This document shows, in pieces, positions 27,401-36,868 of a stretch of DNA of 62,416 bases. Within the stretch, counting starts at the first letter, position 1, and every line of letters begins with the position of its first letter. Both the position numbers and the translations under genes were made by a program. Where the stretch lies: the NCBI RefSeq assembly GCF_003367245.1, contig NZ_QRGR01000035.1, forward strand, positions 1 to 62,416. The letters are read 5' to 3'. This stretch comes from Pontibacter diazotrophicus. Its GTDB lineage: Bacteria; Bacteroidota; Bacteroidia; Cytophagales; Hymenobacteraceae. The notes below the pieces were generated by a model. That model had not been told where the DNA came from, did no database searches, and worked only from the letters and a program-made list of their open reading frames with translations.

Positions 27401-27841
27401 ATGAACAAACTCAGACTATTACACTTTTTCGTTGCCACATTATGCCTGATTTCCTTTACAAGCTGCGACAATGACGATGACGCAGAGCCATCTCAACAGG
27501 CTTTACTCACAGCAGGAGAATGGCAGGGAGCTTCGGTTTATCTTAACGGGGCAGACTCCACTCAATTCTTTAGCAGTGCAGCTGACTTTGAGGTGAATGA
27601 ACTTTCGTACAGGTTTGATGATAACAGCGAATACCGCCAGATATACGACCCTGTTCCTACCATACTTGGCACCTGGGAGTTTGCAGGCACAGACCCGGAG
27701 GCAATCATTTTTGACAGAGGAGAAACCTACGAATCACGGGCAACTATCATTGCGTTAACTCCTACAGAACTTCACCTGGAGAGCAACAAGTGGTTTGGCT
27801 CACAAAGCCCACCCATAGAAATAAGATTTACACGACCGTAA
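27401..27841 (+). CDS. Lipocalin-like lipoprotein, tandem family member 3
   Basis: 146 residues, lipobox FTSC (Cys22), then DNDDDAEP. The mature part starts LLTAGEWQGASVYLNGAD, has DDNSEYRQIYD, GTWEFAGTDPEAIIFDRGE, IIALTPTELHLES and ends IEIRFTRP. These blocks align with members 2 and 4. It is flanked by its own upstream space (about 220 bases after the previous terminator) and its own terminator, so it appears to be transcribed separately. Confidence 0.82.
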   Translation: MNKLRLLHFFVATLCLISFTSCDNDDDAEPSQQALLTAGEWQGASVYLNGADSTQFFSSAADFEVNELSYRFDDNSEYRQIYDPVPTILGTWEFAGTDPEAIIFDRGETYESRATIIALTPTELHLESNKWFGSQSPPIEIRFTRP

Positions 27842-27845
27842 CAAC

Positions 27846-27877
27846 AAAAAAAGGCTTCCTACAGAAGCCTTTTTTTG
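27846..27877 (+). terminator. Terminator after family member 3
   Basis: AAGGCTTC at 27851-27858 pairs with GAAGCCTT at 27864-27871, preceded by A-run and followed by T-run; it could work on both strands. Confidence 0.88.
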
Positions 27878-28081
27878 TTACAATAACCAGCAAAGCCAGA
27901 ACAATAATATAATGTATCAATAAGATGATGAGCCGGAGGAAAAAACAACCTCTGTTTCAAAAAAATCATACTTTCAGCTTGCTAAAGAATTAGAATATAG
28001 GTATACTTATAAGCGATTCAAACAAAGCAACTGCCAATTATTGTACAATTATTTTTATAAGTTCCAAAACTGCTTATTGTA

Positions 28082-28507
28082 ATGAGAAACCTGAAACTTT
28101 ACACTTTATTAATTGCCTCCTTCTTCATGTTAACTTTAGTTAGCTGCGATAAAGATACAGAGGATGATGTTTCTCCGTATGTTTCCCCTAATGTAACGCT
28201 ATTAACAGCAGGCGAATGGACGGGCAGATCCGTGTTTCAAAATGGAGAAGACCAGACAACCGTGTTTGAAGAATCCAATCAGTTTGACCTGAGCAATTAC
28301 ACTGCAGTTTTTAAAAGAGATGGCACTTATGCAGAGCGTTACGAAAATAATACCATAGCGGATGGAGTCTGGGAGTTTGAAAACAATGAGCGGGGTATTG
28401 TACTCAATAAAGGTACAGATGATGAGTACAACGTTGTGATCTCTAAACTGGATGAAGATGAATTCTTCTACATACAGTCAGGTAATGAGTTTCGGTTGGC
28501 AAGATAA
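28082..28507 (+). CDS. Lipocalin-like lipoprotein, tandem family member 4
   Basis: 141 residues, lipobox LVSC (Cys22), then DKDTEDD. The mature part reads LLTAGEWTGRSVFQNGED, FKRDGTYAERYENN, GVWEFENNERGIVLNKGT and ends FRLAR. It is closest to member 3. No catalytic motif is visible. As with the others, the acidic residues after the cysteine suggest that it faces the outside of the cell. It lies about 400 bases upstream of a collagen-like lipoprotein gene. Confidence 0.82.
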   Translation: MRNLKLYTLLIASFFMLTLVSCDKDTEDDVSPYVSPNVTLLTAGEWTGRSVFQNGEDQTTVFEESNQFDLSNYTAVFKRDGTYAERYENNTIADGVWEFENNERGIVLNKGTDDEYNVVISKLDEDEFFYIQSGNEFRLAR

Positions 28508-28914
28508 CAAAAGGTAAAAACCAGGTTTAACCAGTTCACATTTTTCTGAATACTTTCTTTTCTCATAAAAGAGAAAAGACCTGCCGTAAAACCAGCGAAG
28601 GCTTCCTGTAAAGGAGCCTTCGCTGGTTTTACGGCATATGCCTATGACCACTTCGTTACAGCCAGAGTAGTACCTTACAGTCACAATCGGAGGCTTTGTT
28701 TACCACACTTGCCGCTTTCAGCACAACGTATTCATGCCAGCCTTACCGGCAATTCCTAATAGAGCACTTCATCACTCTTGTTTAAGTCCTAAAGCATGCG
28801 CTATGGCAAGAATTTTAGTATGAATCTAATACCTTTTTTAAATAATGCGTATATTAACCAATTCTTCCTTTTTAGCTAACACTTTTTACATTTTTAACCC
28901 ACAAATCTTACATT
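28508..28914. other. Intergenic region with a long hairpin
   Basis: About 400 bases between family member 4 and the collagen-like lipoprotein. The clear structure is the hairpin at 28582-28636. No gene is supported. Confidence 0.5.
28582..28636. terminator. Long near-perfect hairpin, probable terminator
   Basis: TGCCGTAAAACCAGCGAAGG at 28582-28601 pairs with CCTTCGCTGGTTTTACGGCA at 28617-28636; the inner part also pairs (CTTCC/GGAG with one bulge). The stem is about 24 bp. There is no classic T-tract outside, but TTTT and AAAA lie within the stem, so a shorter hairpin (AAAACCAGCG to CGCTGGTTTT) can terminate transcription in both directions. Confidence 0.6.
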
Positions 28915-29538
28915 ATGAAAAAAATCTTACAATTGTTCATGGTTCTTGCAATAGCACTGGGCCACACAGCTTGTGAAGGCGATGAAGGACCTCCAGGACC
29001 AGCAGGAGCTGCAGGAGCTCAGGGGCCAGCAGGACCAGCCGGACCACAAGGGCAGCCTGGTGAGTCAGGTGCAGCAAGGGTACTTGATTTTTCAGTTGAC
29101 TTTGAGGCTGACACTGCCGGCAACTACTCTACAGGTATTAATTTCGCTGAAACAGAGAACTTTGATTTAACAATATTAGATTCTGATGTGGTGCTGGTTT
29201 ATGCACTGGCAGGAGCAATTGATGATCCCGAGGATCCAGAAAGTAGCCTACTATTCTGGAGCCCACTACCTCAGACTTATAATCTTGAAGGTGGAGGAAC
29301 GGCAACCTATAATTATGCTTATTCCAGATTGTTTCTGTTTCTGTTCCTACAGTCAGGGGCTAACCTGGCTGATTTTCCAGCTTTAACTGATGATCAGGTA
29401 TTCAGGCTAGTGGTTGTTCCGGGAGATCTTTTGAATGGAAGAAAGGCTAATCCAACAGTAGATTTGAATAACTATGAAGAAGTTATTAAATACTATAACA
29501 TTGATGACAGCGTTGTAAGAAAAATTCAGGTAAAATAA
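28915..29538 (+). CDS. Collagen-like lipoprotein
   Basis: A 207-residue lipoprotein with Cys20 (GHTAC) followed by EGDEGPP. Residues about 24-51 are Gly-X-Y triplets (GPPGPAGAAGAQGPAGPAG and further), a short collagen-like stalk. A beta-rich globular domain of about 155 residues follows and ends IQVK. Proteins of this type recur in Bacteroidota as surface lipoproteins; the short stalk (about nine triplets) might trimerise the head. The gene is 240 bases upstream of susC and reads in the same direction, so it may belong to the same locus. The head domain is not recognised. Confidence 0.82.
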   Translation: MKKILQLFMVLAIALGHTACEGDEGPPGPAGAAGAQGPAGPAGPQGQPGESGAARVLDFSVDFEADTAGNYSTGINFAETENFDLTILDSDVVLVYALAGAIDDPEDPESSLLFWSPLPQTYNLEGGGTATYNYAYSRLFLFLFLQSGANLADFPALTDDQVFRLVVVPGDLLNGRKANPTVDLNNYEEVIKYYNIDDSVVRKIQVK

Positions 29539-29679
29539 AACAGGTGAATGAGCTGCCATATTCGGCGGCTCTTTCATTCCTATCAAAGCTACAGTACCAG
29601 AAATTACCAGCGGCAGGCTAGCAGTACAGAATTACATCGCTGTTACTGCCACTCCTAAAGCTGGTATCAGAATTTAAAG

Positions 29680-29698
29680 GTTGATTTTATAAATCAAC
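29680..29698. promoter_or_regulatory. Operator-like inverted repeat upstream of susC
   Basis: GTTGATTT at 29680-29687 is exactly complementary to AAATCAAC at 29691-29698 around TAT. It lies 84 bases before the susC ATG. The size and symmetry would fit a regulator binding site, but no T-tract or known consensus is present. Confidence 0.3.
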
Positions 29699-29781
29699 AG
29701 ATTTAAGTAGTACCAGAGATTTAGTGCAAACCCAGGGTTCCACTATGTTATTCATTACAAAATGAGCATAGCTACGTCATC

Positions 29782-32700
29782 ATGAATCATAACTCACAAA
29801 ATAAAAAGGCCTGGATTCCGTCGTTGCTGCTGATGGCTCTCTTTCACGCTGCATCGATTCACCCTACCCAAGCCAATGCCATTGTACCACCCCAAGCTGT
29901 TCAGAACCTTGTTACTGTAACAGGCACTGTAAGATTACAGCCAGGCAGTGGTGCTGCTGTAACTTTACCGGGTGTAACAGTTCTGGAGCAGGGTACCACC
30001 AATGGAACAGCCACCGATGTGAACGGTAATTTCCAGATACAGGTACAGCCAGATGCCGTGCTGGTGTTTTCCATGGTAGGCTATACAACACAAGCTGTAG
30101 CTATAGACGGCAGAACAGCCATCGATGTAACGCTGGAAGAAAGTGATAACACCTTGAAAGAGGTGGTGGTGACAGGCTATCAGACCATTGATCGCAAAAT
30201 GTTTACTGGTTCAGCTGCCCTATTAACCGGCGAAGACGCAAAAAGAGAAGGTATTACAGATGTAAGCCGGATGCTGGAAGGACGTGTGGCCGGAGTTTCT
30301 GTGCAGAACGTATCCGGCACCTTTGGGGCCGCACCTAAAATAAGAGTACGGGGCGCTACCTCTATTACCGGAGACAACAAACCTTTATGGGTCGTAGATG
30401 GCATCATCCTGGAGGACGTGGTAAACGTATCTAATGAGCAGCTTTCCACCGGCGACCCTGCCACGCTCATTGGTTCTTCAGTTGCAGGCTTAAACCCCGA
30501 TGATATTGAGAGCTTTCAGATACTGAAGGATGCCTCTGCCACTGCCATGTATGGTGCACGTGCCATGAATGGTGTGGTGGTGATTACGACAAAAAAAGGA
30601 CGTGTGGGAAAGCCGCTGGTATCCTATACCGGAAACTTCTCTACCTACCTGAAGCCAACCTATCGTTCCTTCGACATCATGAACTCCGCTGACCAGATGT
30701 CGGTGTACGCAGAACTGGACCGCAAAGGCTGGCTCAACCATTCCGACGCCTCCAGGAGACAGAACGGGGGTGTCTATACCAAGATGTATGACATGATTAA
30801 TACTTATGACCCAGCATCCGGTACATTTGCCTTACAAAACACACCAGAAGCAAGAGCGGCATTCCTGGAGCGCTATGCCAGGGCCAATACCGATTGGTTT
30901 GACGTGCTGTTCAACAACTCCTTCATGCAGGAGCATTCTGTGAGTATATCCTCCGGTACCGAAAAAACACAGCTCTATTTTTCTACCAGCTTTCTGAAGG
31001 ATGAAGGGTGGTCCGTAGCCGACGAAGTGAAACGCTTTACAGGTAACGCGCGGGCAAATTTCAATTTCTCAGATAAGTTATCGCTTGGCCTGATCACACA
31101 GGGCTCCATCCGGGATCAGCAGGCGCCCGGAACAATTGGCCGGATCAGTAACCCGGTAAGCGGCGAATTTAGCCGCGACTTTGACATTAACCCCTTCAGC
31201 TATGCTCTTAACACCAGCCGCACGCTGACAGCCTTTGATGAAAACGGGAACCCGGAGTATTTCAGGAGAAACTTCGCTCCTTTTAACATACTGAACGAGC
31301 TGGAGAACAACACACTGGACATATCGGTACTGGACCTGAAACTGCAGGCAGACCTCAATTATAAGATATTCAGTAACCTGAACTATAACTTCTCTGGTGC
31401 CTTGCGCTATGCCAATACCAACCGGGAGCACAGGGTGCGGGAAGACGCCAACATGGCCATGGCCTATCGGGCCGCAGACGATGCAACGGTTCAGGAAAGA
31501 AACAGATTCCTGTACCGCGACCCGGACAACCCGGAGGCACAGCCAGTGGTGGTGTTACCGTATGGCGGTTTCTATAACACAAATGATGATAACCTGGTCA
31601 GCTATTACCTCCGCAATACACTGGACTGGGATAAAACGTTTGACATTCATACCTTCCGCGTGTTTGCATCGCAGGAGTTGCGGTATGCTGACCGCCAGAA
31701 TAAATTCTTTAACGGGTACGGTTACCAGTACAACAAAGGCGGCGTGCCTTACATCGATCCCAATATCATCAAACAAGGGGTAGAAGGAAACTTTAACTAC
31801 TATGGCATGAGCCTGCGCTACGACCGTTTTCTGGCTTATATGGCAAATGCTGCCTATTCCTACAACGGGAAGTATAACCTGAACGGCACCGTGCGCTATG
31901 ATGGTTCTAACCTGCTTGGTGAGTCCCGCACGGCACGTTGGCTGCCCACCTGGAACGTCAGCGGCTCATGGAATATAGACACCGAGCCTTTTATGCAGCA
32001 GCAGGATATGGTAAACAGGCTGACGCTGCGTGCCACCTACGGCCTCACAGCAAGCATGGGCAATGCCACAAACTCCAGCCTGGTGTTGCAGAGCGGCAGT
32101 ACCAGAAGGCCTTACCTGTCAGAAGTAGAGTCCATGATTTATATCCAAAACCTGGAAAACTCGGAGCTGACCTGGGAAAAGCAGTATGAAACAAACGTGG
32201 GTGTGGATGCCGGTTTGTTCAATGAGCGGCTGCAGTTAACGGTAGATGGCTATATCAGAAATGCATTTGACCTGATAGGCCTGATCAGAACATCTGGTAT
32301 AGGTGGTGAGGGACTGAAAGTTGCCAACTACGCTGATATGAGATCCCATGGTGTAGAAGTAACACTGGGTGGTGGCGTGGTTGAAAGCCAGGACTGGAAC
32401 CTGAAATCTCAGTTCACTTTCGGCTATAACGAAGGCGAAATCACCAACCTGAAAAACAACCCGGACATCTGGTCGCTGGTAACGCCGGAGGGTGGTCCTA
32501 AAGAAGGCTATCCTTACCGTGGCCTGTTCTCCATCCGTTTCGACGGACTTGATCCGGACAATGGCTCCCCTCTTTTTATGAATGAAAACGGGGAGAGAAT
32601 CGGGAACGTGTACCTGCAAAGCGACGAGACACAATACCTGAAGTATGAAGGCCCTGTGGACCCAATTGTGAACGGTGGCTGGTTTAATTCGCTTCGGTAT

Positions 32701-33174
32701 AAAGACTTTACCCTTTCGGCACTGGTAACGTATAGCGGAGGCCATAAAATCAGGCTTAACCCTGCTTTTAAAAACAGTTATACCGACCTGGACGCCATGC
32801 CTTATGACTTCCTGAATCGTTGGGTTTTGGCTGGAGATGAAAACACCACAAACATCCCTTCTATTCTGGATCGTGTGGAAGCAGCAGAATTAGGGGGCAC
32901 TTATCCTTACAACAACTATAATTACTCAACTGCCCGTGTAGTGGATGGCGACTTTGTGCGCATGAAGCAAGTATCCCTTAGCTATAATCTGCCAGCTAGC
33001 CGGGTAAAATCCATTGGTTTTAGTAGCCTCTCGTTAAGTTTGGTGGCTAACAACCTGTGGCTGATTTATGCGGATGACAGGCTGAACGGACAGGACCCGG
33101 AGTTTTTTGGTGCTGGTGGTGTGGCTATGCCAGTTCCGCGTCAGTTCACATTATCATTGAAAGCAGGTCTTTAA
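29782..33174 (+). CDS. SusC/RagA-family TonB-dependent outer-membrane transporter
   Basis: A 1130-residue outer-membrane protein. After the signal peptide comes a CarboxypepD_reg-like domain (about 45-125; LPGVTVLEQGTTNGTATDVN) and the linker EVVVTGYQTIDRKMFTGSA. The plug domain has the SusC signature MLEGRVAGVSVQN, IRVRGATSITGDNKPLWVVD, DIESFQILKDASATAMYGAR and GVVVITTKKG. The rest is a large beta-barrel ending in FTLSLKAGL with a C-terminal aromatic/hydrophobic pattern. With SusD it forms the lidded importer for oligosaccharides, peptides or other large substrates, powered by TonB-ExbBD. The neighbouring metallohydrolase suggests a substrate that needs hydrolysis, not necessarily a glycan. 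Confidence 0.96.
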   Translation: MNHNSQNKKAWIPSLLLMALFHAASIHPTQANAIVPPQAVQNLVTVTGTVRLQPGSGAAVTLPGVTVLEQGTTNGTATDVNGNFQIQVQPDAVLVFSMVGYTTQAVAIDGRTAIDVTLEESDNTLKEVVVTGYQTIDRKMFTGSAALLTGEDAKREGITDVSRMLEGRVAGVSVQNVSGTFGAAPKIRVRGATSITGDNKPLWVVDGIILEDVVNVSNEQLSTGDPATLIGSSVAGLNPDDIESFQILKDASATAMYGARAMNGVVVITTKKGRVGKPLVSYTGNFSTYLKPTYRSFDIMNSADQMSVYAELDRKGWLNHSDASRRQNGGVYTKMYDMINTYDPASGTFALQNTPEARAAFLERYARANTDWFDVLFNNSFMQEHSVSISSGTEKTQLYFSTSFLKDEGWSVADEVKRFTGNARANFNFSDKLSLGLITQGSIRDQQAPGTIGRISNPVSGEFSRDFDINPFSYALNTSRTLTAFDENGNPEYFRRNFAPFNILNELENNTLDISVLDLKLQADLNYKIFSNLNYNFSGALRYANTNREHRVREDANMAMAYRAADDATVQERNRFLYRDPDNPEAQPVVVLPYGGFYNTNDDNLVSYYLRNTLDWDKTFDIHTFRVFASQELRYADRQNKFFNGYGYQYNKGGVPYIDPNIIKQGVEGNFNYYGMSLRYDRFLAYMANAAYSYNGKYNLNGTVRYDGSNLLGESRTARWLPTWNVSGSWNIDTEPFMQQQDMVNRLTLRATYGLTASMGNATNSSLVLQSGSTRRPYLSEVESMIYIQNLENSELTWEKQYETNVGVDAGLFNERLQLTVDGYIRNAFDLIGLIRTSGIGGEGLKVANYADMRSHGVEVTLGGGVVESQDWNLKSQFTFGYNEGEITNLKNNPDIWSLVTPEGGPKEGYPYRGLFSIRFDGLDPDNGSPLFMNENGERIGNVYLQSDETQYLKYEGPVDPIVNGGWFNSLRYKDFTLSALVTYSGGHKIRLNPAFKNSYTDLDAMPYDFLNRWVLAGDENTTNIPSILDRVEAAELGGTYPYNNYNYSTARVVDGDFVRMKQVSLSYNLPASRVKSIGFSSLSLSLVANNLWLIYADDRLNGQDPEFFGAGGVAMPVPRQFTLSLKAGL

Positions 33175-33178
33175 TAGC

Positions 33179-34633
33179 ATGAAAAAGATAATTTTATATA
33201 CTTGCCTTGCCACTTTAGTTGCGTCCACTGGCTGCGAAGACTACCTGGAGCAGGCTGTAGACCAGCGGACTCAGCTGGAAACGGAGCAAAACATAAGTGA
33301 GCTATTAGCTACAGCTTACCCACAGGCTGGCTATACCACTTTCACAGAGGCGATGTCGGACCTGGTACTGGATAAAGGTACCGGAACAGTAGTGGTGAAT
33401 GAAATTAACGAGAACGCTTACTTTTTCCGCGATATAGAGGACAGAAACCAGGACTCTCCAGATTATTACTGGAACGCCTGCTATGCCGCCATAGCTGCGG
33501 CAAATCATGCCTTGGAAGCGATTGAGCGTGCACCTGATCCGACGGTTTATAATGCCCAGAAAGGCGAAGCTTTGGTAGCCCGCGCCTACGCTCATTTTAT
33601 GCTGGTCACCCTCTTTGCCAAGGTCTACGATCCGGCTACGGCCGCTTCCGACCCGGGGGTGCCATATGTAACGGAACCGGAAAAGGTAGTGATGCAGCAG
33701 TATGATCGCAGAACAGTGGCTTACGTATATGAGCAAATCGAGCGGGATTTAACAGAAGGCTTGCCGCTGATTGATAATAATTCCTACCGCGTACCTAAAT
33801 ACCATTTCAACACGGCCGCTGCGCATGCTTTTGCTACCAGATTCTATCTGTTTAAAAGAGACTATCAAAGGGTTATAGATCATGCCAACCAGGTTTTCCC
33901 GGGAGGCAACATTGGTCCAAACCTAAGGCCATGGGTCAGTGTGTACAGCAACCTGACAGCGAATGAAGGACTCGCAAGGTATACACAGGCTACTGAGAGT
34001 TCAAACTTGCTTTTGGTGGAGGCCCCTTCTTTGTGGGCGCGTAACTACGGGCGTTACCGGTATGGCCTGGCCACGCCTATTGTAAACGAGTTGTTCAGAA
34101 GTGAAAACGTGACCGGTGCCACATGGATTTACCCCTTGTATACTCAGGGAACCGAGAACTGGCTTGTCCTGAAATTCCGGGAGCACTTTGTACGCGCCGA
34201 TGTGAACGCGGATATAGGTTATCCTTACACTATCTACCCACTGCTGACAGCGGAAGAAGTGTTGTTCAACAGAGCCGAAGCTTATCTTGAATTAGGATAT
34301 ACCGAGGCTGCCAGAGACGACCTTAACACGTTTGCCAGTGCACGAATTGAAAACTATAATGCCGCTACCCACAATATTTCTGACACGAAGTTAAGAGCTT
34401 ATTATGGCACCAGAGATATTAAAGAAGGACTAATGGCCGCTTTACTTGATTTTAAAGCGGCAGAGTTTGTGCAGGAAGGCATGCGTTGGTTTGACATTCT
34501 GCGGCATGACATTACAGTGGAGCATCCTACTGCCGACGGGCAGGTAGTTGTTTCAGCGCCGGGCGATCCGCGCAGGGTCCTGCAAATACCGCAGGAGGCT
34601 GAACTGGCAGGCGTAGCTCAAAATCCACGTTAA
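33179..34633 (+). CDS. RagB/SusD-family surface lipoprotein
   Basis: A 484-residue lipoprotein (Cys19 in ASTGC) that should form the lid of the SusC channel and bind substrate. Typical SusD features are the N-terminal EDYLEQAVDQRTQLETEQNI (exactly the plug-contact region), TPR-like helices with GEALVARAYAHFMLVTLFAK, and the C-terminal FKAAEFVQEGMRWFDILRHD and EAELAGVAQNPR. The start is four bases after the susC stop, so translation is probably coupled. Length is close to the family norm. Confidence 0.95.
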   Translation: MKKIILYTCLATLVASTGCEDYLEQAVDQRTQLETEQNISELLATAYPQAGYTTFTEAMSDLVLDKGTGTVVVNEINENAYFFRDIEDRNQDSPDYYWNACYAAIAAANHALEAIERAPDPTVYNAQKGEALVARAYAHFMLVTLFAKVYDPATAASDPGVPYVTEPEKVVMQQYDRRTVAYVYEQIERDLTEGLPLIDNNSYRVPKYHFNTAAAHAFATRFYLFKRDYQRVIDHANQVFPGGNIGPNLRPWVSVYSNLTANEGLARYTQATESSNLLLVEAPSLWARNYGRYRYGLATPIVNELFRSENVTGATWIYPLYTQGTENWLVLKFREHFVRADVNADIGYPYTIYPLLTAEEVLFNRAEAYLELGYTEAARDDLNTFASARIENYNAATHNISDTKLRAYYGTRDIKEGLMAALLDFKAAEFVQEGMRWFDILRHDITVEHPTADGQVVVSAPGDPRRVLQIPQEAELAGVAQNPR

Positions 34634-34643
34634 AGAGAAAGAC

Positions 34644-35489
34644 ATGAACATAAAATACATCAGATTATTCCTGCTGCTCTTTTCATTGAGCTTTATTTCA
34701 GCTTGCTCTGAGGACGACGATGCAGACACACCGCTTCCAGATCTTGGTGGCGAAACCTGGGTGCAGGGGCCATTAGATACATGGCTTTATCAGAATTTTG
34801 TTACCCCTTATAACATAGAAGTCAAATACCGCTTCGACAGGTATGAGGTGGCCCTGAACAGAGTATTAGTGCCCGCCAGAGAAGACAGGGTAATTCCGGT
34901 GATGGAAACGATACAAAAGACGTGGATTGCCCCTTATGAACAGGAAGCCGGCCCGGCATTTATTAAGAGATTGGCTCCGAAGCAGTTTGTGTTGGTGGGC
35001 AGTGCCGAGTATAACACCAACGGCACCATTACACTAGGTACAGCGGAAGGCGGACGTAAAATAGTACTGTATGTGGTGAATGACTTCGACCAAAAGCTTG
35101 AGTCAGAGGTAAAGCAGATGCTGCATACCATTCATCACGAGTTCGCCCATATTCTGCACCAGACCGTCATGTACCCCGAAGAGTACCGGCGGATTACAAC
35201 CGACTATACTGCCAGCTGGAACGACTTCTCACTGGCTGATGCCCGATCGAGAGGCTTTATAACCCAATATGCCAGAAGCAGCCCGGATGAGGATTTTGTA
35301 GAGATGATATCCATTATGTTGATAGAAGGCAAAGCCGGCTTTGACGCTATTGTAAACAGTGCCCCGGAATCAGCACAAACCGCCTTGAGGCAGAAGGAAC
35401 AGCTCGTGGTTCGCTATTTTAAAGAAGCCTGGAACATTGACTTTTATAGTCTGCAGGCCAGATCTGAAACAGCTATTGATGCCCTGTAA
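34644..35489 (+). CDS. Substrate import-associated zinc metallohydrolase lipoprotein
   Basis: A 281-residue lipoprotein (lipobox ISAC) with SEDDDADT directly after the cysteine, an acidic surface-export signal. A zincin motif HEFAH (His165, Glu166, His169) lies in HTIHHEFAHILHQTVMYP. A downstream ARSSPDEDFVEMISIML contains an Asp/Glu that may supply the third ligand. This matches the family found next to SusC/SusD pairs (TIGR04549-type, from recall). It probably cleaves a peptide or other polymer before import. It is ten bases after susD in the same operon. Confidence 0.9.
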   Translation: MNIKYIRLFLLLFSLSFISACSEDDDADTPLPDLGGETWVQGPLDTWLYQNFVTPYNIEVKYRFDRYEVALNRVLVPAREDRVIPVMETIQKTWIAPYEQEAGPAFIKRLAPKQFVLVGSAEYNTNGTITLGTAEGGRKIVLYVVNDFDQKLESEVKQMLHTIHHEFAHILHQTVMYPEEYRRITTDYTASWNDFSLADARSRGFITQYARSSPDEDFVEMISIMLIEGKAGFDAIVNSAPESAQTALRQKEQLVVRYFKEAWNIDFYSLQARSETAIDAL

Positions 35490-35523
35490 TTTCGCTCCCA
35501 GGCTCCGTACATTAAAAATAAGT

Positions 35524-36798
35524 ATGAGAAAAATATGGCTACTAGGCCTCCTGATAGTCTCTATGCTATCGGCCTGCGACAAAGATAACAATGAGGTGGC
35601 TCCCGGAGAAAGACCAGACGAACGCCTGAACCAGGTACTAGGTGAGTATAAGTCTCAGTTGGTGAATGCTGAACATGGCTGGAAAGCAACCCTTTTTCCC
35701 GAGGGAGGTTCCGGCTACAGTTTCCTGTTTGATTTTGCTGAAAACGACCGGGTAGTAACCCGCAGTGATATAAACGCCGGCGCTGCCACTGCCCTGGAGA
35801 GTACGTACCGCTTAAAGGCAGCGCAACGCCCTTCCCTGCTTTTCGACACCTATACTTACCTGCACATTCTAGCTGATCCGGATGCAACCAAGAGCGGCGG
35901 CGAGTGGGGCCAGGGCAGGATCTCTGATTATGAGTTCTCTTTTGACACTGTTTCACCTGACTCCATGGTACTAACGGGTAACTATAACGACAGCAGGCTG
36001 GTACTGGTGAGAGCAACAGCAGATGAGGCCGAGAACTACATCAGCAGGGTAAACGAGCAAGCGCAGACATTTGAAAACATCAACAATTTCACACTGTACT
36101 TCAAACAGCTTGAGGTAGGCAGCCAGACTTTTGACATCACGGTAGACACCGACCTCCGCAACATTACCTTTACATACAACGATGGAAGCGGTGTCAGAAC
36201 CTTTACCACGAGCTACTATTTCACACCGGAGGGACTTACATTGCTGCAGCCTTTTGTTAGCGGCAACCTGACGATTACTACTTTACAGGACCTGCAGTAC
36301 AATGCTTTCAGGAATAGAATTACCCTCACCGTAAACGGAACTGCTGCCAGTATAGAAGACACTGCTGCACCTGCCACCGTAGATCCTCAAACTGCCAGAG
36401 CCTTCTATAACAACCCTCCAAACGGCGCATTCTGGCGAACAATAGATGGCTTTACAGTTGAAGGCGTAGTGGATGCCTTTAATGTAGGCTCTATCACAAA
36501 TTTAGACATCATAACTTTATACATACAAGCCTCTCCTCCCTATGACGGACTGATTTTCTGGACTACAGATGGAGAATTCTTCGGCCCGGCCTTACGTTCC
36601 CGTATTACGAACGATGGTAGAATCGTCTTTACCTATGGTGGAGATTTCGGCACAACACCTGAGCAGGCTGCCCCTATGGTAAATGCCACACGTGAACAGT
36701 TAACAATACCGGAGGGATATTATGTTATCAGAACCGGTCCCAGTACATATGACCTGGTCAGTGCTAAAGACGGAAAAGCGTGGATTAGTTTCCAGTAG
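35524..36798 (+). CDS. DUF4302-type lipoprotein
   Basis: A 424-residue lipoprotein from ATG 35524 (MRKIWLLG, lipobox LSAC, Cys18). An upstream in-frame ATG at 35437 would overlap the previous gene and bury the signal peptide, so it is rejected. The mature N-terminus has RPDERLNQVLGEYKSQLVNA and HGWKATLFPEGGSGYSFLFD, the pattern of DUF4302 proteins that accompany SusCD-metallohydrolase operons. Two beta-rich halves are suggested, the second starting near PATVDPQTARAFYNN. It is the last gene of the operon and probably a surface-exposed accessory binding protein. The biochemical role is unknown. Confidence 0.87.
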   Translation: MRKIWLLGLLIVSMLSACDKDNNEVAPGERPDERLNQVLGEYKSQLVNAEHGWKATLFPEGGSGYSFLFDFAENDRVVTRSDINAGAATALESTYRLKAAQRPSLLFDTYTYLHILADPDATKSGGEWGQGRISDYEFSFDTVSPDSMVLTGNYNDSRLVLVRATADEAENYISRVNEQAQTFENINNFTLYFKQLEVGSQTFDITVDTDLRNITFTYNDGSGVRTFTTSYYFTPEGLTLLQPFVSGNLTITTLQDLQYNAFRNRITLTVNGTAASIEDTAAPATVDPQTARAFYNNPPNGAFWRTIDGFTVEGVVDAFNVGSITNLDIITLYIQASPPYDGLIFWTTDGEFFGPALRSRITNDGRIVFTYGGDFGTTPEQAAPMVNATREQLTIPEGYYVIRTGPSTYDLVSAKDGKAWISFQ

Positions 36799-36815
36799 GC
36801 GTTCAAAATTGATAC

Positions 36816-36857
36816 AAAACAGTAAAGGCTCCTTAGAAGGAGCCTTTACTGTTTTGT
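36816..36857. terminator. Bidirectional terminator between SusCD operon and mutS2
   Basis: AAAACAGTAAAGGCTCCT at 36816-36833 is exactly complementary to 36838-36855. A and T runs on both sides allow termination of the plus-strand operon and of mutS2 from the minus strand. Confidence 0.92.
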
Positions 36858-36868
36858 AGTGGTATATA

